Assembly: GCA_040381035.1 (NCBI GenBank)
Contig: JBEIHY010000067.1
Coordinates: 1 to 18,366 of the forward strand
Source: REEB506 sp040381035
Lineage (GTDB): Bacteria > Pseudomonadota > Alphaproteobacteria > Caulobacterales > Aquidulcibacteraceae
Direction of reading: 5' to 3'
DNA length: 18,366 bases
Shown here in pieces: positions 1 to 7,860 of this stretch. The position numbers and the translations under genes are program-made. Every line of letters begins with the position of its first letter. Position 1 is the stretch's first letter. Below the pieces are notes generated by a model. The model was not told the origin of the DNA, ran no database searches, and saw only the letters and a program-made list of their open reading frames with translations.

Positions 1-348
1 ACCCTCACCACGCAGACGCCGCACGCGGTCTGGATACTGATGCCATCGAAGGCGTGGGCGCCGACCAAGCCGCCGGTGCGCATCAAGATTATTCGCGCAA
101 GTGGCGAGACGCTGACGGCCGGCATCAGGCATCATCGGATCGACGGCGTTACCGTGCCGATCACCACACCCGCGAAAACGATCGCCGATTGTTTCAAGCA
201 CCGTTCCAAAGTCGGCCTGGATGTTGCGCTCGAAGCCCTCCGCGATGCGCTGCGCCACAAACGCGCCACCGCCGATGATATCTGGCGTTTCGCGGTCCTC
301 AATCGCGTCGCTGGCGTCATACGCCCCGATCTCGAAAACCCGCCATGA
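1..348 (+). CDS. AbiEi-family type IV antitoxin, C-terminal part (5' truncated by window edge)
   Basis: The reading frame is open from base 1, so the start lies outside the window; about 115 C-terminal residues are visible. The segment around TPHAVWILMP, the following PPVRIKIIRASG, and the block IDGVTVPITTPAKTIADCFKHRSKVGLDVALEALRDALR are typical of the AbiEi antitoxin C-terminal domain (the last is residues of the 115-260 nt stretch). AbiEi proteins repress their own operon and neutralise the AbiEii nucleotidyltransferase toxin. The TGA stop overlaps the ATG of the next ORF (ATGA, bases 345-348), the usual coupling of abiEi and abiEii. The N-terminal winged-helix domain cannot be assessed here. 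Because the partner toxin gene is broken, this antitoxin may be an orphan. Confidence 0.8.
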   Translation, partial: TLTTQTPHAVWILMPSKAWAPTKPPVRIKIIRASGETLTAGIRHHRIDGVTVPITTPAKTIADCFKHRSKVGLDVALEALRDALRHKRATADDIWRFAVLNRVAGVIRPDLENPP

Positions 349-760
349 CGCGCCCGCCGCTCAAAGATGTCGGCGCTTCGGTGCGCAAACGGCTCACCGA
401 CACGGCTCGTCAGCGGGATGAGAACGCGCAACTGCTCATGCACCGCTTCGCGATCGAGCGCCTGATCTTCCGCTTGACGCAATCAGTCTATCGCGACCAG
501 CTCATTCTCAAAGGCGCCATGCTGTTTTCGCTGTGGGCGCCGGTTCCCTATCGCAGCACCGGCGACCTCGATCTTCTCGGGCAGGGCGATCCCACGCCCA
601 CCCGCATGGCCGCGATCTCTAAGCCGCTCTGTGATCTCGCCGTGCAAGACATGTCGCCACGACGCTTTCGATTGCCGATGATGCGGCCAGCTTGCCGATG
701 GCGCATCGATCGTCGCTGCACCAAGCGTCCGCCCCCTGCCCGCACCCGAGAGACATTCGG
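345..760 (+). pseudogene. AbiEii-type nucleotidyltransferase toxin, truncated remnant
   Basis: The first 95 or so codons match AbiEii/AbiGii toxins: ENAQLLMHRFAIERLIFRL, RDQLILKGAMLFSLW, then RSTGDLDLLGQGDP, which carries the DxD-type nucleotidyltransferase metal-binding motif. Full-length family members are roughly 300 residues. Similarity ends near base 650 and the frame then runs into arginine-rich nonsense, reading through to a stop at 854 antisense to the thiolase 3' end. In the +1 frame near 690-725 a stretch reading ADGASIVAAPSVRP could be a degraded continuation of the toxin, which would imply a frameshift as well as a 3' deletion; that part is weak. The 3' boundary given is where the thiolase gene begins. 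An active toxin is unlikely because most of the C-terminal domain is gone. Confidence 0.75.
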
Positions 761-761
761 A

Positions 762-1931
762 TCAATAAAGTTCCAACGCCACCGCCGTCGCTTCGCCACC
801 GCCAATGCAGAGCGACGCAAGGCCACGTTTGGCGCCGCGCGCCGCCATCGCTGAGATCAAGGTCGCCATGATCCGCGCGCCGCTCGCCCCGATCGGATGG
901 CCCAAGGCGCAAGCGCCGCCATGGACATTGATGACCTCGTGGCTGATCGACAAATCCTTCATCGCGATCATTGGCACGACCGCGAAAGCTTCGTTGATTT
1001 CGAACAGATCGACATCGCTGACCTTCCAGCCCGCCTTGTCGAGCGCTTTGCGCATCGCTTGGACGGGCGCGGTGGTGAAAAAAGCTGGCGCCTGGGCATG
1101 GGCGGCGGACGCCACGATGGCGGCGAGCGGTTTGAGGCCGCGCTTTTCGGCCTCGCTGCGGGTCATCAGCACGAGGGCCGCGCCGCCGTCGGAAATCGCC
1201 GACGCATTCGCCGCCGTCACGGTGCCATCCTTGTTGAACGCCGGCTTCAGCGTGGGGATTTTTTCGGGCCGGGCTTTGCGGGGCAATTCGTCCGTGTCCA
1301 GAGCAATATCCTTCAACGCCAGAGGCGTGATCTCGCGCCGGAAGGCGCCGGTCTCGCTCGCTTTCTGGGCCCGGCGCAGGGTTTCCAAAGCATAAGCGTC
1401 CTGCGCCTCGCGGGTGAATTGATATTCCTGCGCAATCATGTCGGCATAGACGCCCATGGCCTTGCCTTCATAGGCGTCCTCCAGCCCATCCAGCGCCATG
1501 TGATCATAAAGCTTGTCGTGGCCATATTTCTGGCCGCTGCGATGCTTGGCCATCAGGAACGGCGCGTTCGACATGCTTTCCATGCCGCCGGCAATCACAA
1601 TGCGCGCCTCACCCGACAGGATCGCTGTGCGCCCCATGATCGCAGCCTGCATGCCGGAGCCGCACATCTTGTTGAGGGTGGTGGCCTCTACGCTATCGGG
1701 CAGGCCCGCCTTGCGCCCCGCCTGGCGTGCCGGCGCCTGCCCCTGGCCCGCCGGCAGCACATTGCCCATTACGATCCAATCAACGTCCTCGCCTTTGACC
1801 TTCGCCTCCGCCAGCGCAGCCTTCACCGCCGCCGCGCCAAGATCGCTGGCGCTGAAGCCTGCGAGTTCGCCAAGCAGTCCGCCCATCGGCGTGCGGGAAA
1901 GGCCAACGACAACGACAGGATCGGAAGACAT
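762..1931 (-). CDS. Acetyl-CoA C-acyltransferase (thiolase II family)
   Basis: A 389-residue thiolase of normal family length. It condenses two acyl-CoAs or cleaves 3-ketoacyl-CoA in the cytoplasm. The nucleophilic Cys90 sits in NKMCGSGMQA, the NEAF motif is at 313-316, His345 is in GGACALGHPIGASG and the second catalytic Cys375 is in CIGGG, so all catalytic residues are present. The start is set by AAGGAG seven bases upstream of the ATG. Short-chain acetoacetyl-CoA thiolases (AtoB/PhaA type) and 3-ketoacyl-CoA thiolases cannot be separated by eye; the length and the GGACALGHPIGASG form favour the acetyl-CoA acetyltransferase group. No phaB or other pathway partner is adjacent. The 3' end abuts the broken AbiE remnant. 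Confidence 0.93.
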   Translation of the reverse strand: MSSDPVVVVGLSRTPMGGLLGELAGFSASDLGAAAVKAALAEAKVKGEDVDWIVMGNVLPAGQGQAPARQAGRKAGLPDSVEATTLNKMCGSGMQAAIMGRTAILSGEARIVIAGGMESMSNAPFLMAKHRSGQKYGHDKLYDHMALDGLEDAYEGKAMGVYADMIAQEYQFTREAQDAYALETLRRAQKASETGAFRREITPLALKDIALDTDELPRKARPEKIPTLKPAFNKDGTVTAANASAISDGGAALVLMTRSEAEKRGLKPLAAIVASAAHAQAPAFFTTAPVQAMRKALDKAGWKVSDVDLFEINEAFAVVPMIAMKDLSISHEVINVHGGACALGHPIGASGARIMATLISAMAARGAKRGLASLCIGGGEATAVALELY

Positions 1932-2036
1932 GAGGCGCTCCTTGGTTATCGAGGCTTATGCGCGATTTCGCGGCCAGGATGAAGGGGGCGACGCGTAGCG
2001 TCATGCTGGGGCGCGCGGCAAGCGCGAGGCCTGCCT

Positions 2037-2204
2037 CTCGTGTTCCGGTTCTGACATTTGCTACCGCTTGCCACAGACGCCGAGCAAATGTCAGAACCAT
2101 AAGGAACACTAGAAAAATCCGAGCTCTAGTGTAGCTGATGCAGCTAACGTTTGGTCGCGCGCTTTGGCTCAAACGGGTACCAAACGTTAGATGCGCCACA
2201 CTAG
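2037..2204. repeat. Tandem pair of related palindromic elements in the thiolase-cobS gap
   Basis: Two modules of about 76 and 79 bp (2037-2112 and 2126-2204) lie 13 bp apart. Each begins with CTCGTGT or CTAGTGT, ends with ACACTAG and contains a perfect inverted repeat. Module 1 pairs GGTTCTGACATTTGCT (2047-2062) with 2083-2098; module 2 pairs CTAACGTTTGGT (2144-2155) with 2179-2190. The core arms CTGACATTTGCT and CTAACGTTTGGT differ at three positions, and each change is matched in the opposite arm, so both remain fully paired. CTAG, usually rare in such genomes, occurs three times in the pair. The central CTAGTGT (2126-2132) can pair with either ACACTAG copy. This resembles an interspersed palindromic or MITE-like element; no family name could be assigned. 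Confidence 0.75.
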
Positions 2205-2224
2205 GCTTGCGACGTTGACGTGTC

Positions 2225-2267
2225 AAAAAACCTAGATCCCGGGCTCGGCCTGCGACCGCCCCGGGAT
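2225..2267 (-). terminator. Probable intrinsic terminator of cobS
   Basis: On the minus strand, directly after the cobS stop, an 8-bp stem (arms ATCCCGGG 2236-2243 and CCCGGGAT 2260-2267, 16-nt loop) is followed after five bases by a run of six T (A-run 2225-2230 on the plus strand). The ATCCCGGG/CCCGGGAT pair is also a common intergenic repeat motif in alphaproteobacteria, so it may have been recruited from such a repeat. Confidence 0.65.
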
Positions 2268-2273
2268 GACGCC

Positions 2274-3260
2274 TCACGCCACCTTCACCCGCGTCGCCGC
2301 TTCCGGCAGGTCTGTGCCGAAGGCGCGCTGGTAGAATTCCGCGATCGTCGGGCGCTCGAGTTCGTCGCACTTGTTCATGAAGGTCATGCGGAAGGCTTGG
2401 CCGACATCGGCGAAGATCACCGCGTTTTCGGCCCAGGTGATCACCGTGCGCGGGCTCATGACGGTAGAGATATCGCCATTCATGAAGGCGTTGCGGGTCA
2501 TGTCGGCTACAGCCACCATGGCGGTAATGGTCTTTTTGCCATCGGCGCCGGCATAGGCCTCGCCGGCCTTGGCTTGGACGATCGCGATCTCGGCGTCTTT
2601 GGCGAGGTAGTTGAGCGTGGCGACGATCGACCAACGGTCCATCTGCGCCTGATTGAGCTGTTGGGCGCCGTGATAAAGGCCGGTCGTGTCGCCCAGGCCC
2701 ACGGTGTTGGTGGTGGCGAACAGGCGGAAATGGCTGTGCGGGCTGATCACCCGGTTCTGATCGAGCAGCGTCAGCTTGCCGGACGCTTCCAACACACGCT
2801 GGATCACGAACATCACGTCCGGCCGGCCAGCGTCATATTCGTCAAACACAATGGCGACCGGCCGCTGCAGCGCCCACGGCAAAATGCCTTCGCGGAACTC
2901 GGTGATCTGCTTGCCGTCTTTGAGCACGATCGCGTCCTTGCCGACGAGATCGATGCGCGAGACGTGGCTGTCGAGATTGACCCGCACCATCGGCCAGTTG
3001 AGCCGCGCGGCGACCTGCTCGATATGCGTGCTCTTGCCCGTGCCGTGATAGCCCTGGATAATCACGCGGCGGTTGAAGGCAAAGCCGGCGAGGATCGCGC
3101 GCGTCGTGGCGGGGTCGAAGCGGTAGGCGCTGTCGATCTCGGGCGCCCATTGGCTCGACTTTGAAAAGGCCGGAATTTTCCAGTCCGCTTCAACGCCGAA
3201 CTCGGCCGCCGACTTGGTCGTGTCCGGTTTTAAGGTAGTCATATCGTCGGCGGCGCTCAT
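2274..3260 (-). CDS. cobS: Cobaltochelatase AAA+ subunit CobS
   Basis: A 328-residue CobS, the AAA+ ATPase that with CobT drives cobalt insertion into hydrogenobyrinate a,c-diamide by CobN in the aerobic vitamin B12 pathway. The Walker A motif GYHGTGKST is at 70-78, Walker B IVFDE at 137-141, the sensor ATTN at 182-185 and MDRW near 207-210. The Lys-Pro-rich head and the segment DWKIPAFSKSSQW are typical of alphaproteobacterial CobS, and length is normal. The ribosome-binding site is weak (AGGACC). A later in-frame ATG at codon 7 has no better site, so the longer start is kept. The TPR gene is divergent upstream, and downstream there is a terminator and then a thiolase. CobT, which usually follows cobS, is absent. 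Confidence 0.93.
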   Translation of the reverse strand: MSAADDMTTLKPDTTKSAAEFGVEADWKIPAFSKSSQWAPEIDSAYRFDPATTRAILAGFAFNRRVIIQGYHGTGKSTHIEQVAARLNWPMVRVNLDSHVSRIDLVGKDAIVLKDGKQITEFREGILPWALQRPVAIVFDEYDAGRPDVMFVIQRVLEASGKLTLLDQNRVISPHSHFRLFATTNTVGLGDTTGLYHGAQQLNQAQMDRWSIVATLNYLAKDAEIAIVQAKAGEAYAGADGKKTITAMVAVADMTRNAFMNGDISTVMSPRTVITWAENAVIFADVGQAFRMTFMNKCDELERPTIAEFYQRAFGTDLPEAATRVKVA

Positions 3261-3380
3261 GCAAGGGTCCTAGCGGGCGTTTCGGGGCCAACAGCTATAT
3301 CGGGCATGCGGGGGCGAAGGCCAGCCCTTCCCTTGCGGCGGGCGACATGTCCCGCTGGACTGAAGAGCCATAGCGGTCAA

Positions 3381-3403
3381 TGATGGTGATGGTGATGGTG
3401 ATG
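3381..3403. repeat. Short TGATGG tandem repeat upstream of the TPR gene
   Basis: Three perfect TGATGG copies (3381-3398) and a partial fourth lie 25 bases before the TPR gene start, in its probable 5' leader. On the minus strand they read as a run of histidine codons inside a spurious ORF. Confidence 0.7.
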
Positions 3404-3428
3404 TTGCTGTGGCGACGAAAGGGAAGGC

Positions 3429-5729
3429 ATGCGCACGGTATTTTTGGCCTTTGCCTGGTTGCTCGCCGCCGGCGGGGCGCTTGCCCAAAGCACAATGACC
3501 GCAGATGAAGCATTTATCCGCGCCGTGAATGTCGCCACCGCCCAGATCAACCGCGCCGACGCCGACGACCGGATGCGCGATGCGCGCCAAACCGGCGATA
3601 TCCGCCAGTTGCAGGAACAAGTTGCCCAACTCACCCGAGCGCTGGCGTTCTTGAAAAACACCGCATCGACAGACGGCGCCGCCCGGGTCGCTCTGGTGGC
3701 CTTCGCCGAAAACCGCCCCGTGGAAGGGATCGCGGCGTTGGAGGCGCAAGCCAAATCCAAGGCCGCCGCCGCGGCCGAGGACTGGCGCCGGATCGGAGCG
3801 CTTGCAGAACCATGGGAGCCAGAACGCGCGATCGCGGCCTATCGCCAGGCGCTGGCCCTGGATGGCAACGACGCTGAGGCGCTCCATCAGCTTTACAGGC
3901 TCGCTAATCGCACAGGCGATATGGCCCAAGCACAAATTCTGGCTGATCGCCTCGCCGCCCATCCAGACCCCGCCAGCCGCGCCCGCGGGCTCATGAACCG
4001 TGGCAATATCGCCTATGCAGCCGGCCGCTACAGCGAGGCCGTCAAGAACCATGCCGCCGCCCTTGACATCGCCCGCGCCAACAAGTTGCGCCAGCGCGAA
4101 GCGCAAGCAACGGGCAATCTCGGCAACGCTTATTTTTCGCTTGGCGAACTCACCAAGGCCGAATCCTTCCAGCGTGCGGCTCTGGCGATGGACGAACAAG
4201 CCAACGAACCGCGCAGCTTATCGACAACCCTGAACAATCTGGCGATCATCCTGAAAGCGCGCGGCGACTATGCCGGCGCTGAAACCCTGCTGCTGCGCGC
4301 AATTGCACTCGATAAGCAAAGCGGCCGCAGCGACGGCGCCGGCAAACCTTTGCAAAATCTTGGCGACATCTTGCGTGCACGCGGCGACCTCGCCGGCGCG
4401 CGGGCGCGCCATCAGGCATCGCTCGAGCTTGCCGTGCGCGCGCGCGACATTGAAAATGAGATGAGCGCGCATAACAATCTCGGTTGGCTGGCGCTTGACG
4501 TGCGTGACTATATCGCAGCGGAACAAGAGTTCGCCGCCGCGATGCGATTGGCCAGCGCGTCCGGCCGCCCAATCAGTGCCGTTGAGGCTGCCGTCGCGCT
4601 AGGTATTGTTGATATGCGGCAGCGCAATTTCGCCGCCGCCCGCCTTCGGTTTGACGCCGCCCTTCGCCAAGCGAGCGCTGAAGGTTTGATGAGTGGCGAA
4701 ATCTATGCCTTGCGCCAGCGGGCGGAACTGGCGGCGCTTGACTTTCGTTATGCCGATGCGCGCACCGACTTGAAAACTGCGCTTGGGCTGGCCCAAAAAC
4801 ACGGCGGCGCTGAAAAGATTGCGCAGGTCTGGGGCGATTTGAGCGCACTTGAGCGCAGCGCCGGTGAAGCGGCTGCGGCTGAAACTGCGATCGATCAAGC
4901 GATCGCGGCGGCGCGCGGGGGTGACCTGAAAATCACATTTGGCGATGCTTTGCTGAACAAGTCCCGCCTGCTGCAGGATTGGGACCGCGCCCCCGCCGCG
5001 ATGGCGGCGGCCAGTGAAGCGTTGGCGATCTTTCAGGCCGCCGGCGCCCGCTTTGGCGAAGCCGCTGCGCTGGAGCGGGAGGGCCGCGTTGCGATCCGCC
5101 TTCGGAATTTCGCGCTCGCAGAGGCAAAACTGAAAGAAGCTTTGGGCCTGCGCGAAGCGATCGGCGCACCCGCGGCAATCGCTGCGACCTTGCGGTCCCT
5201 GAGCACACTGGAAGAGGATCGCAAGGCTTATCCCGCTGCGATCGCCTATGAGACACGCGCGCTGAAACTGCGAGAAGCCGGCGGCGCGTCATCCGAGATT
5301 GCTGAAAGCCATCTGCAATTGCTGCGTTTGCGCCAAAAGAGCGGCGACTATGCCGGCGCTTCCATTGACGGCGAGCGCGCCCTGCTCGGCGCACGCGCAT
5401 CCGCCGACAAGGGCCTTCAGTCGCGCGTGTATAACGCCCTCGGCGTGCTGGCCCAAGCGCAGAAAAACTACGCCCAAGCCGGGGACCATTTTCAGCGCGC
5501 GCTCGATATTGACCGCACCGTCGGCCGGCGCGATTTCATTGTGCGCGGCCTCAACAATGTCGGCGCGGCGCGGTTCAGCCAAGGCGACAGGGCCGCAGCG
5601 TGCAAGTTGTGGGCGCAAGCGCTTGCCGAAAATGCCGCTATAGGCGGCTTTGCCGACACTTTCGGCGGCAATGAAGCCAAGGCGTCCCACCGCATCTATT
5701 GCGCCGCCCCGCCAAAGCCGGCGCCGTGA
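3429..5729 (+). CDS. Secreted or periplasmic tetratricopeptide-repeat protein
   Basis: A 766-residue protein with a clear signal peptide (MRTVFLAFAWLLAAGGALA, cleavage after residue 19), a short predicted coiled coil at about 53-77 and then about 14 TPR-like repeats of roughly 40 residues from near residue 115 to 740. Typical repeat cores are GNLGNAYFSLGELTKAESFQRAALAMD, NNLAIILKARGDYAGAETLLLRAIALD and NALGVLAQAQKNYAQAGDHFQRALDID. Such solenoids scaffold protein contacts; the partner is unknown. There is no enzymatic domain or outer-membrane lipobox. The start has a GGGAAGG site directly upstream. The gene ends six bases before the convergent crotonase gene, with no visible terminator between them. 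It is divergent from cobS, so shared regulation is possible but not shown. Confidence 0.88.
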   Translation: MRTVFLAFAWLLAAGGALAQSTMTADEAFIRAVNVATAQINRADADDRMRDARQTGDIRQLQEQVAQLTRALAFLKNTASTDGAARVALVAFAENRPVEGIAALEAQAKSKAAAAAEDWRRIGALAEPWEPERAIAAYRQALALDGNDAEALHQLYRLANRTGDMAQAQILADRLAAHPDPASRARGLMNRGNIAYAAGRYSEAVKNHAAALDIARANKLRQREAQATGNLGNAYFSLGELTKAESFQRAALAMDEQANEPRSLSTTLNNLAIILKARGDYAGAETLLLRAIALDKQSGRSDGAGKPLQNLGDILRARGDLAGARARHQASLELAVRARDIENEMSAHNNLGWLALDVRDYIAAEQEFAAAMRLASASGRPISAVEAAVALGIVDMRQRNFAAARLRFDAALRQASAEGLMSGEIYALRQRAELAALDFRYADARTDLKTALGLAQKHGGAEKIAQVWGDLSALERSAGEAAAAETAIDQAIAAARGGDLKITFGDALLNKSRLLQDWDRAPAAMAAASEALAIFQAAGARFGEAAALEREGRVAIRLRNFALAEAKLKEALGLREAIGAPAAIAATLRSLSTLEEDRKAYPAAIAYETRALKLREAGGASSEIAESHLQLLRLRQKSGDYAGASIDGERALLGARASADKGLQSRVYNALGVLAQAQKNYAQAGDHFQRALDIDRTVGRRDFIVRGLNNVGAARFSQGDRAAACKLWAQALAENAAIGGFADTFGGNEAKASHRIYCAAPPKPAP

Positions 5730-5735
5730 AGACGA

Positions 5736-6521
5736 TTATTGCCCGGTCCAGTTTGGCTTGCGCTTTTGGGCAAAGGCCATCGGGCCTTCGATCAAGTCCT
5801 GGCTGCGGAACAAGGCCCGCACGGCCTCCGTATTGAACTGGCCGCCAATGGCGTCGGCCAGCGACGCCGCCTTCAGGCCCTCCGCAACGGCGGCTTTCGA
5901 GGCGCGGATCGACATCGGCGAGCATTCCAGAATCTGATCGGCCCAGCGCCGAGCGGTCGCCATCAGCGCATCCGCCGGCGCCACCTCATTGACGAAGCCA
6001 AGCGCCTGGCCCTCGGCCGCCGCCACCCGCCGGCCGGTCAGGATCATGCCCATGGCCTGCTTCATCCCAATTTGGCGCGGCAGGCGATGCAGGCCGCCAG
6101 CAAGCGCGGCCAAACCCACCCGCGGTTCGGGCAGCGCAAACACGGCGGTGTCGGCGGCAATGATCAGATCGCAGGCGAGCGCAATTTCAAAACCACCGCC
6201 CATCGCCGTGCCATTCACCGCCGCGATCACCGGCTTGGTCAGGTCAAACCGGCTGGTGAGGCCGGCAAAGCCGGTGTCAGGCATCCGCATATCGCCCCCC
6301 ATGGCCTGATATTTCAGGTCATTGCCGGCGCTGAAGGCGCGCGGGCCCGCGCCGGTGATGATCGCGGCCCAAGCGCTGGAATCAGCCGCGAAGCGGTCAA
6401 AGACGCCAGCCAGCTCAAAATTGGCCGGCGGGTGCAGCGCGTTCATCACGTCCGGACGGTTGATGGTGACGATCCAAAGCGGGCCGTCTTTTTCAAGAAT
6501 GGTGAATTCGCCCTGTTCCAT
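5736..6521 (-). CDS. Enoyl-CoA hydratase/isomerase family protein (canonical active site)
   Basis: A 261-residue crotonase-fold protein, the usual length. The oxyanion-hole segment AFSAGNDLK lies at 62-70, GGGFE at 108-112 and LPEPRVGLAALAGG at 130-143. Glu112 and Glu132 align with the two catalytic glutamates of enoyl-CoA hydratase (Glu144 and Glu164 in the rat enzyme), so hydration of a 2-enoyl-CoA is plausible. The start at 6521 is chosen because GGGAG lies eight bases upstream and the protein begins with a normal MEQGEFTILEKDG lead; the frame stays open upstream to 6914 but that stretch is antisense to the GYF gene and does not look like crotonase. Substrate is not predictable. It is divergent from the GYF gene with 82 bp between starts. 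Confidence 0.9.
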   Translation of the reverse strand: MEQGEFTILEKDGPLWIVTINRPDVMNALHPPANFELAGVFDRFAADSSAWAAIITGAGPRAFSAGNDLKYQAMGGDMRMPDTGFAGLTSRFDLTKPVIAAVNGTAMGGGFEIALACDLIIAADTAVFALPEPRVGLAALAGGLHRLPRQIGMKQAMGMILTGRRVAAAEGQALGFVNEVAPADALMATARRWADQILECSPMSIRASKAAVAEGLKAASLADAIGGQFNTEAVRALFRSQDLIEGPMAFAQKRKPNWTGQ

Positions 6522-6603
6522 TTGGATGCTCCCGAACCGCGTTTGGCAACTGGCCCGCCTTTTGAAGCGCAGGCCTCGATCGTTTCGTTCTGAGGCGCCG
6601 CAC

Positions 6604-7176
6604 ATGGCAACGCAAATGGGTTCCGACCGCTGGTGGGTGTTTGTTGAAGGTCGCGTGCATGGCCCGTTTACCCGCGCGCAGATGCTGACCTTCACCGAAG
6701 AGGGCCGGATCGCGGCGGATACGAATGTCCGCGCCCATACCGACACCCAATGGCGCATTGCCGGCGACGTCGCCTGGCTTGCCGGCGCCCTGTTGACCCA
6801 CGCACAGCCCAATCCAAAGCCCGCCAATGCCCGCAAAGGCCAAACCCATCCCGCCAAGCCGATAAACCACCTGCTGGTCTGGGCCGAGATCCGCAGCGGC
6901 GTGAATATCGCCATCGCCGACGGCGTTGCCGCGCTTGGACCTTATGTGGAAATCACGCCCGGCTTTTGGGCGATCCAATGCCAAGGAACCGCAGAGGAAG
7001 CGCGCAAAATGCTGCTCCCGCGCTTGGGCGTTGGCGATCGAATGCTGGTGATCGACGCCAGCCACGATCGCATTGGCTGGATCAATCTGGGCCCCGTCCT
7101 TGAAGCCAAGTTGAAAGCCCTGTGGCGCGATCCACACCTGCCGCCGCCGGCCAATGATGTCCGCTCCGGGCGCTGA
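6604..7176 (+). CDS. GYF_2-domain protein with an uncharacterised C-terminal domain
   Basis: The 190-residue product has an N-terminal GYF_2 domain (about residues 8-55) shown by the pattern RWWVFVEGRVHGPFTRAQM, EEGRIAADTNVR and the closing tryptophan of TQWRIAG. GYF domains bind proline-rich peptides or act as small adaptors. After a polar linker (66-84, proline- and lysine-bearing) a compact segment from about 85 to 178 includes HLLVWAEIRSG, GPYVEITPGFWAIQ, AEEARKMLLPRL, DRMLVIDASHDRIGWINLGP. Its strand-helix alternation recalls small ferredoxin-like folds such as SinR/VapD/Cas2-like proteins, but that is a guess from pattern only. No membrane span or signal peptide is seen. The frame is open from 6322; 6604 is chosen since homologous sequence begins there. 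It converges on the carbonic-anhydrase-like gene 22 bp away. Confidence 0.8.
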   Translation: MATQMGSDRWWVFVEGRVHGPFTRAQMLTFTEEGRIAADTNVRAHTDTQWRIAGDVAWLAGALLTHAQPNPKPANARKGQTHPAKPINHLLVWAEIRSGVNIAIADGVAALGPYVEITPGFWAIQCQGTAEEARKMLLPRLGVGDRMLVIDASHDRIGWINLGPVLEAKLKALWRDPHLPPPANDVRSGR

Positions 7177-7198
7177 TCAAAGGCCGCCTGTTGCCCGC

Positions 7199-7738
7199 TC
7201 ACGCTTCGTGCTTGCTCAGCCTTAGATCGCGCCGATAGCGCTTCCAGTTCTCGACATAATGGTGCGCGGAGCCTTCGATCACCTGGATCTGGGCCGGCGC
7301 CAAGGCGCGCGCCACCTGCGCCGGCGCGCCGGTGACCAGGGAGCCGGCCGGAAAGGTCTTGCGCTCGGTCACCAAAGCATGGGCGCCGACCAAAGTGTTT
7401 TCAGCGATGACGGCGTGGTTGAGCACCGTCGCCTTGATGCCGATCAGCGCATTGTTCCCGATTGTGCAGCCATGCAGCATCACCTGATGCCCGATGGTGA
7501 CATTGGCGCCGATGGTCAGCGGCGCGCCCATATCGGTGTGCAGCACGCTGCCGTCCTGCACATTGGCGTTTTCGCCAACCACAATCGGCTCATTGTCGCC
7601 GCGCAGCACAGCGCCGAACCAGATTGAGGCGTTGCGCTTGAGCATCACTTTGCCGATCAGCACCGCGCCCGGCGCGATCCAAAAGGCGTCCGGATCTTCC
7701 ACTTCCAGATCGGCGTCAGCCAAAGCGTAAACGGGCAT
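7199..7738 (-). CDS. Gamma-carbonic-anhydrase-family hexapeptide-repeat protein
   Basis: A 179-residue left-handed beta-helix protein of the YrdA/PaaY type, normal length. Hexapeptide repeats run from about 20 to 140, with RGD near 46-48 and the motif IGANVTIGHQVMLHGCTIG. The three zinc-binding histidines of gamma-carbonic anhydrases correspond to His67, His84 and His89. The extra acidic loop carrying the proton-shuttle glutamate of archaeal Cam is not evident, as is usual in this bacterial group, so carbonic anhydrase activity is uncertain. Some relatives act as acyl-CoA thioesterases (PaaY). The start is supported by GAAGGAAG a few bases upstream. It is divergent from the phoH transcription unit; ACCGG/CCGGT dyad symmetry at 7790-7802 lies between them. 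Confidence 0.9.
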   Translation of the reverse strand: MPVYALADADLEVEDPDAFWIAPGAVLIGKVMLKRNASIWFGAVLRGDNEPIVVGENANVQDGSVLHTDMGAPLTIGANVTIGHQVMLHGCTIGNNALIGIKATVLNHAVIAENTLVGAHALVTERKTFPAGSLVTGAPAQVARALAPAQIQVIEGSAHHYVENWKRYRRDLRLSKHEA

Positions 7739-7860
7739 GGGGCTTCCTTCGCAGTCGCAAAAACTTCATCGGACTTAAACACCAAATTAACCGGCGGCCG
7801 GTCAATTGGCCTACAGAAATTGGCGCGGTGGGATGGGCCCGCCGCCCCGCGGAGGCTTCC

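Noticed and set aside
650..854. Read-through 3' part of the AbiEii ORF as a genuine C-terminal domain
   Set aside because: The composition becomes arginine-rich with no family similarity and the last 93 bases are antisense to the thiolase end.
897..1982. Long plus-strand ORF of 361 codons
   Set aside because: It is antisense to the thiolase gene, has no recognisable domain and a His/Arg-rich composition typical of opposite-strand reading.
3338..3355. GCGGG/CCCGC hairpin upstream of the TPR gene as a regulatory RNA
   Set aside because: The stem is only 5 bp with an 8-base loop and is expected by chance in GC-rich sequence.
3270..4199. Minus-strand ORF with a polyhistidine run in an alternate frame
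   Set aside because: It overlaps the TPR gene antisense; the histidine run is only the TGATGG repeat read backwards.
6522..6914. Upstream extension of the crotonase frame
   Set aside because: It is antisense to the GYF_2 gene, and a good ribosome-binding site precedes the internal ATG at 6521.
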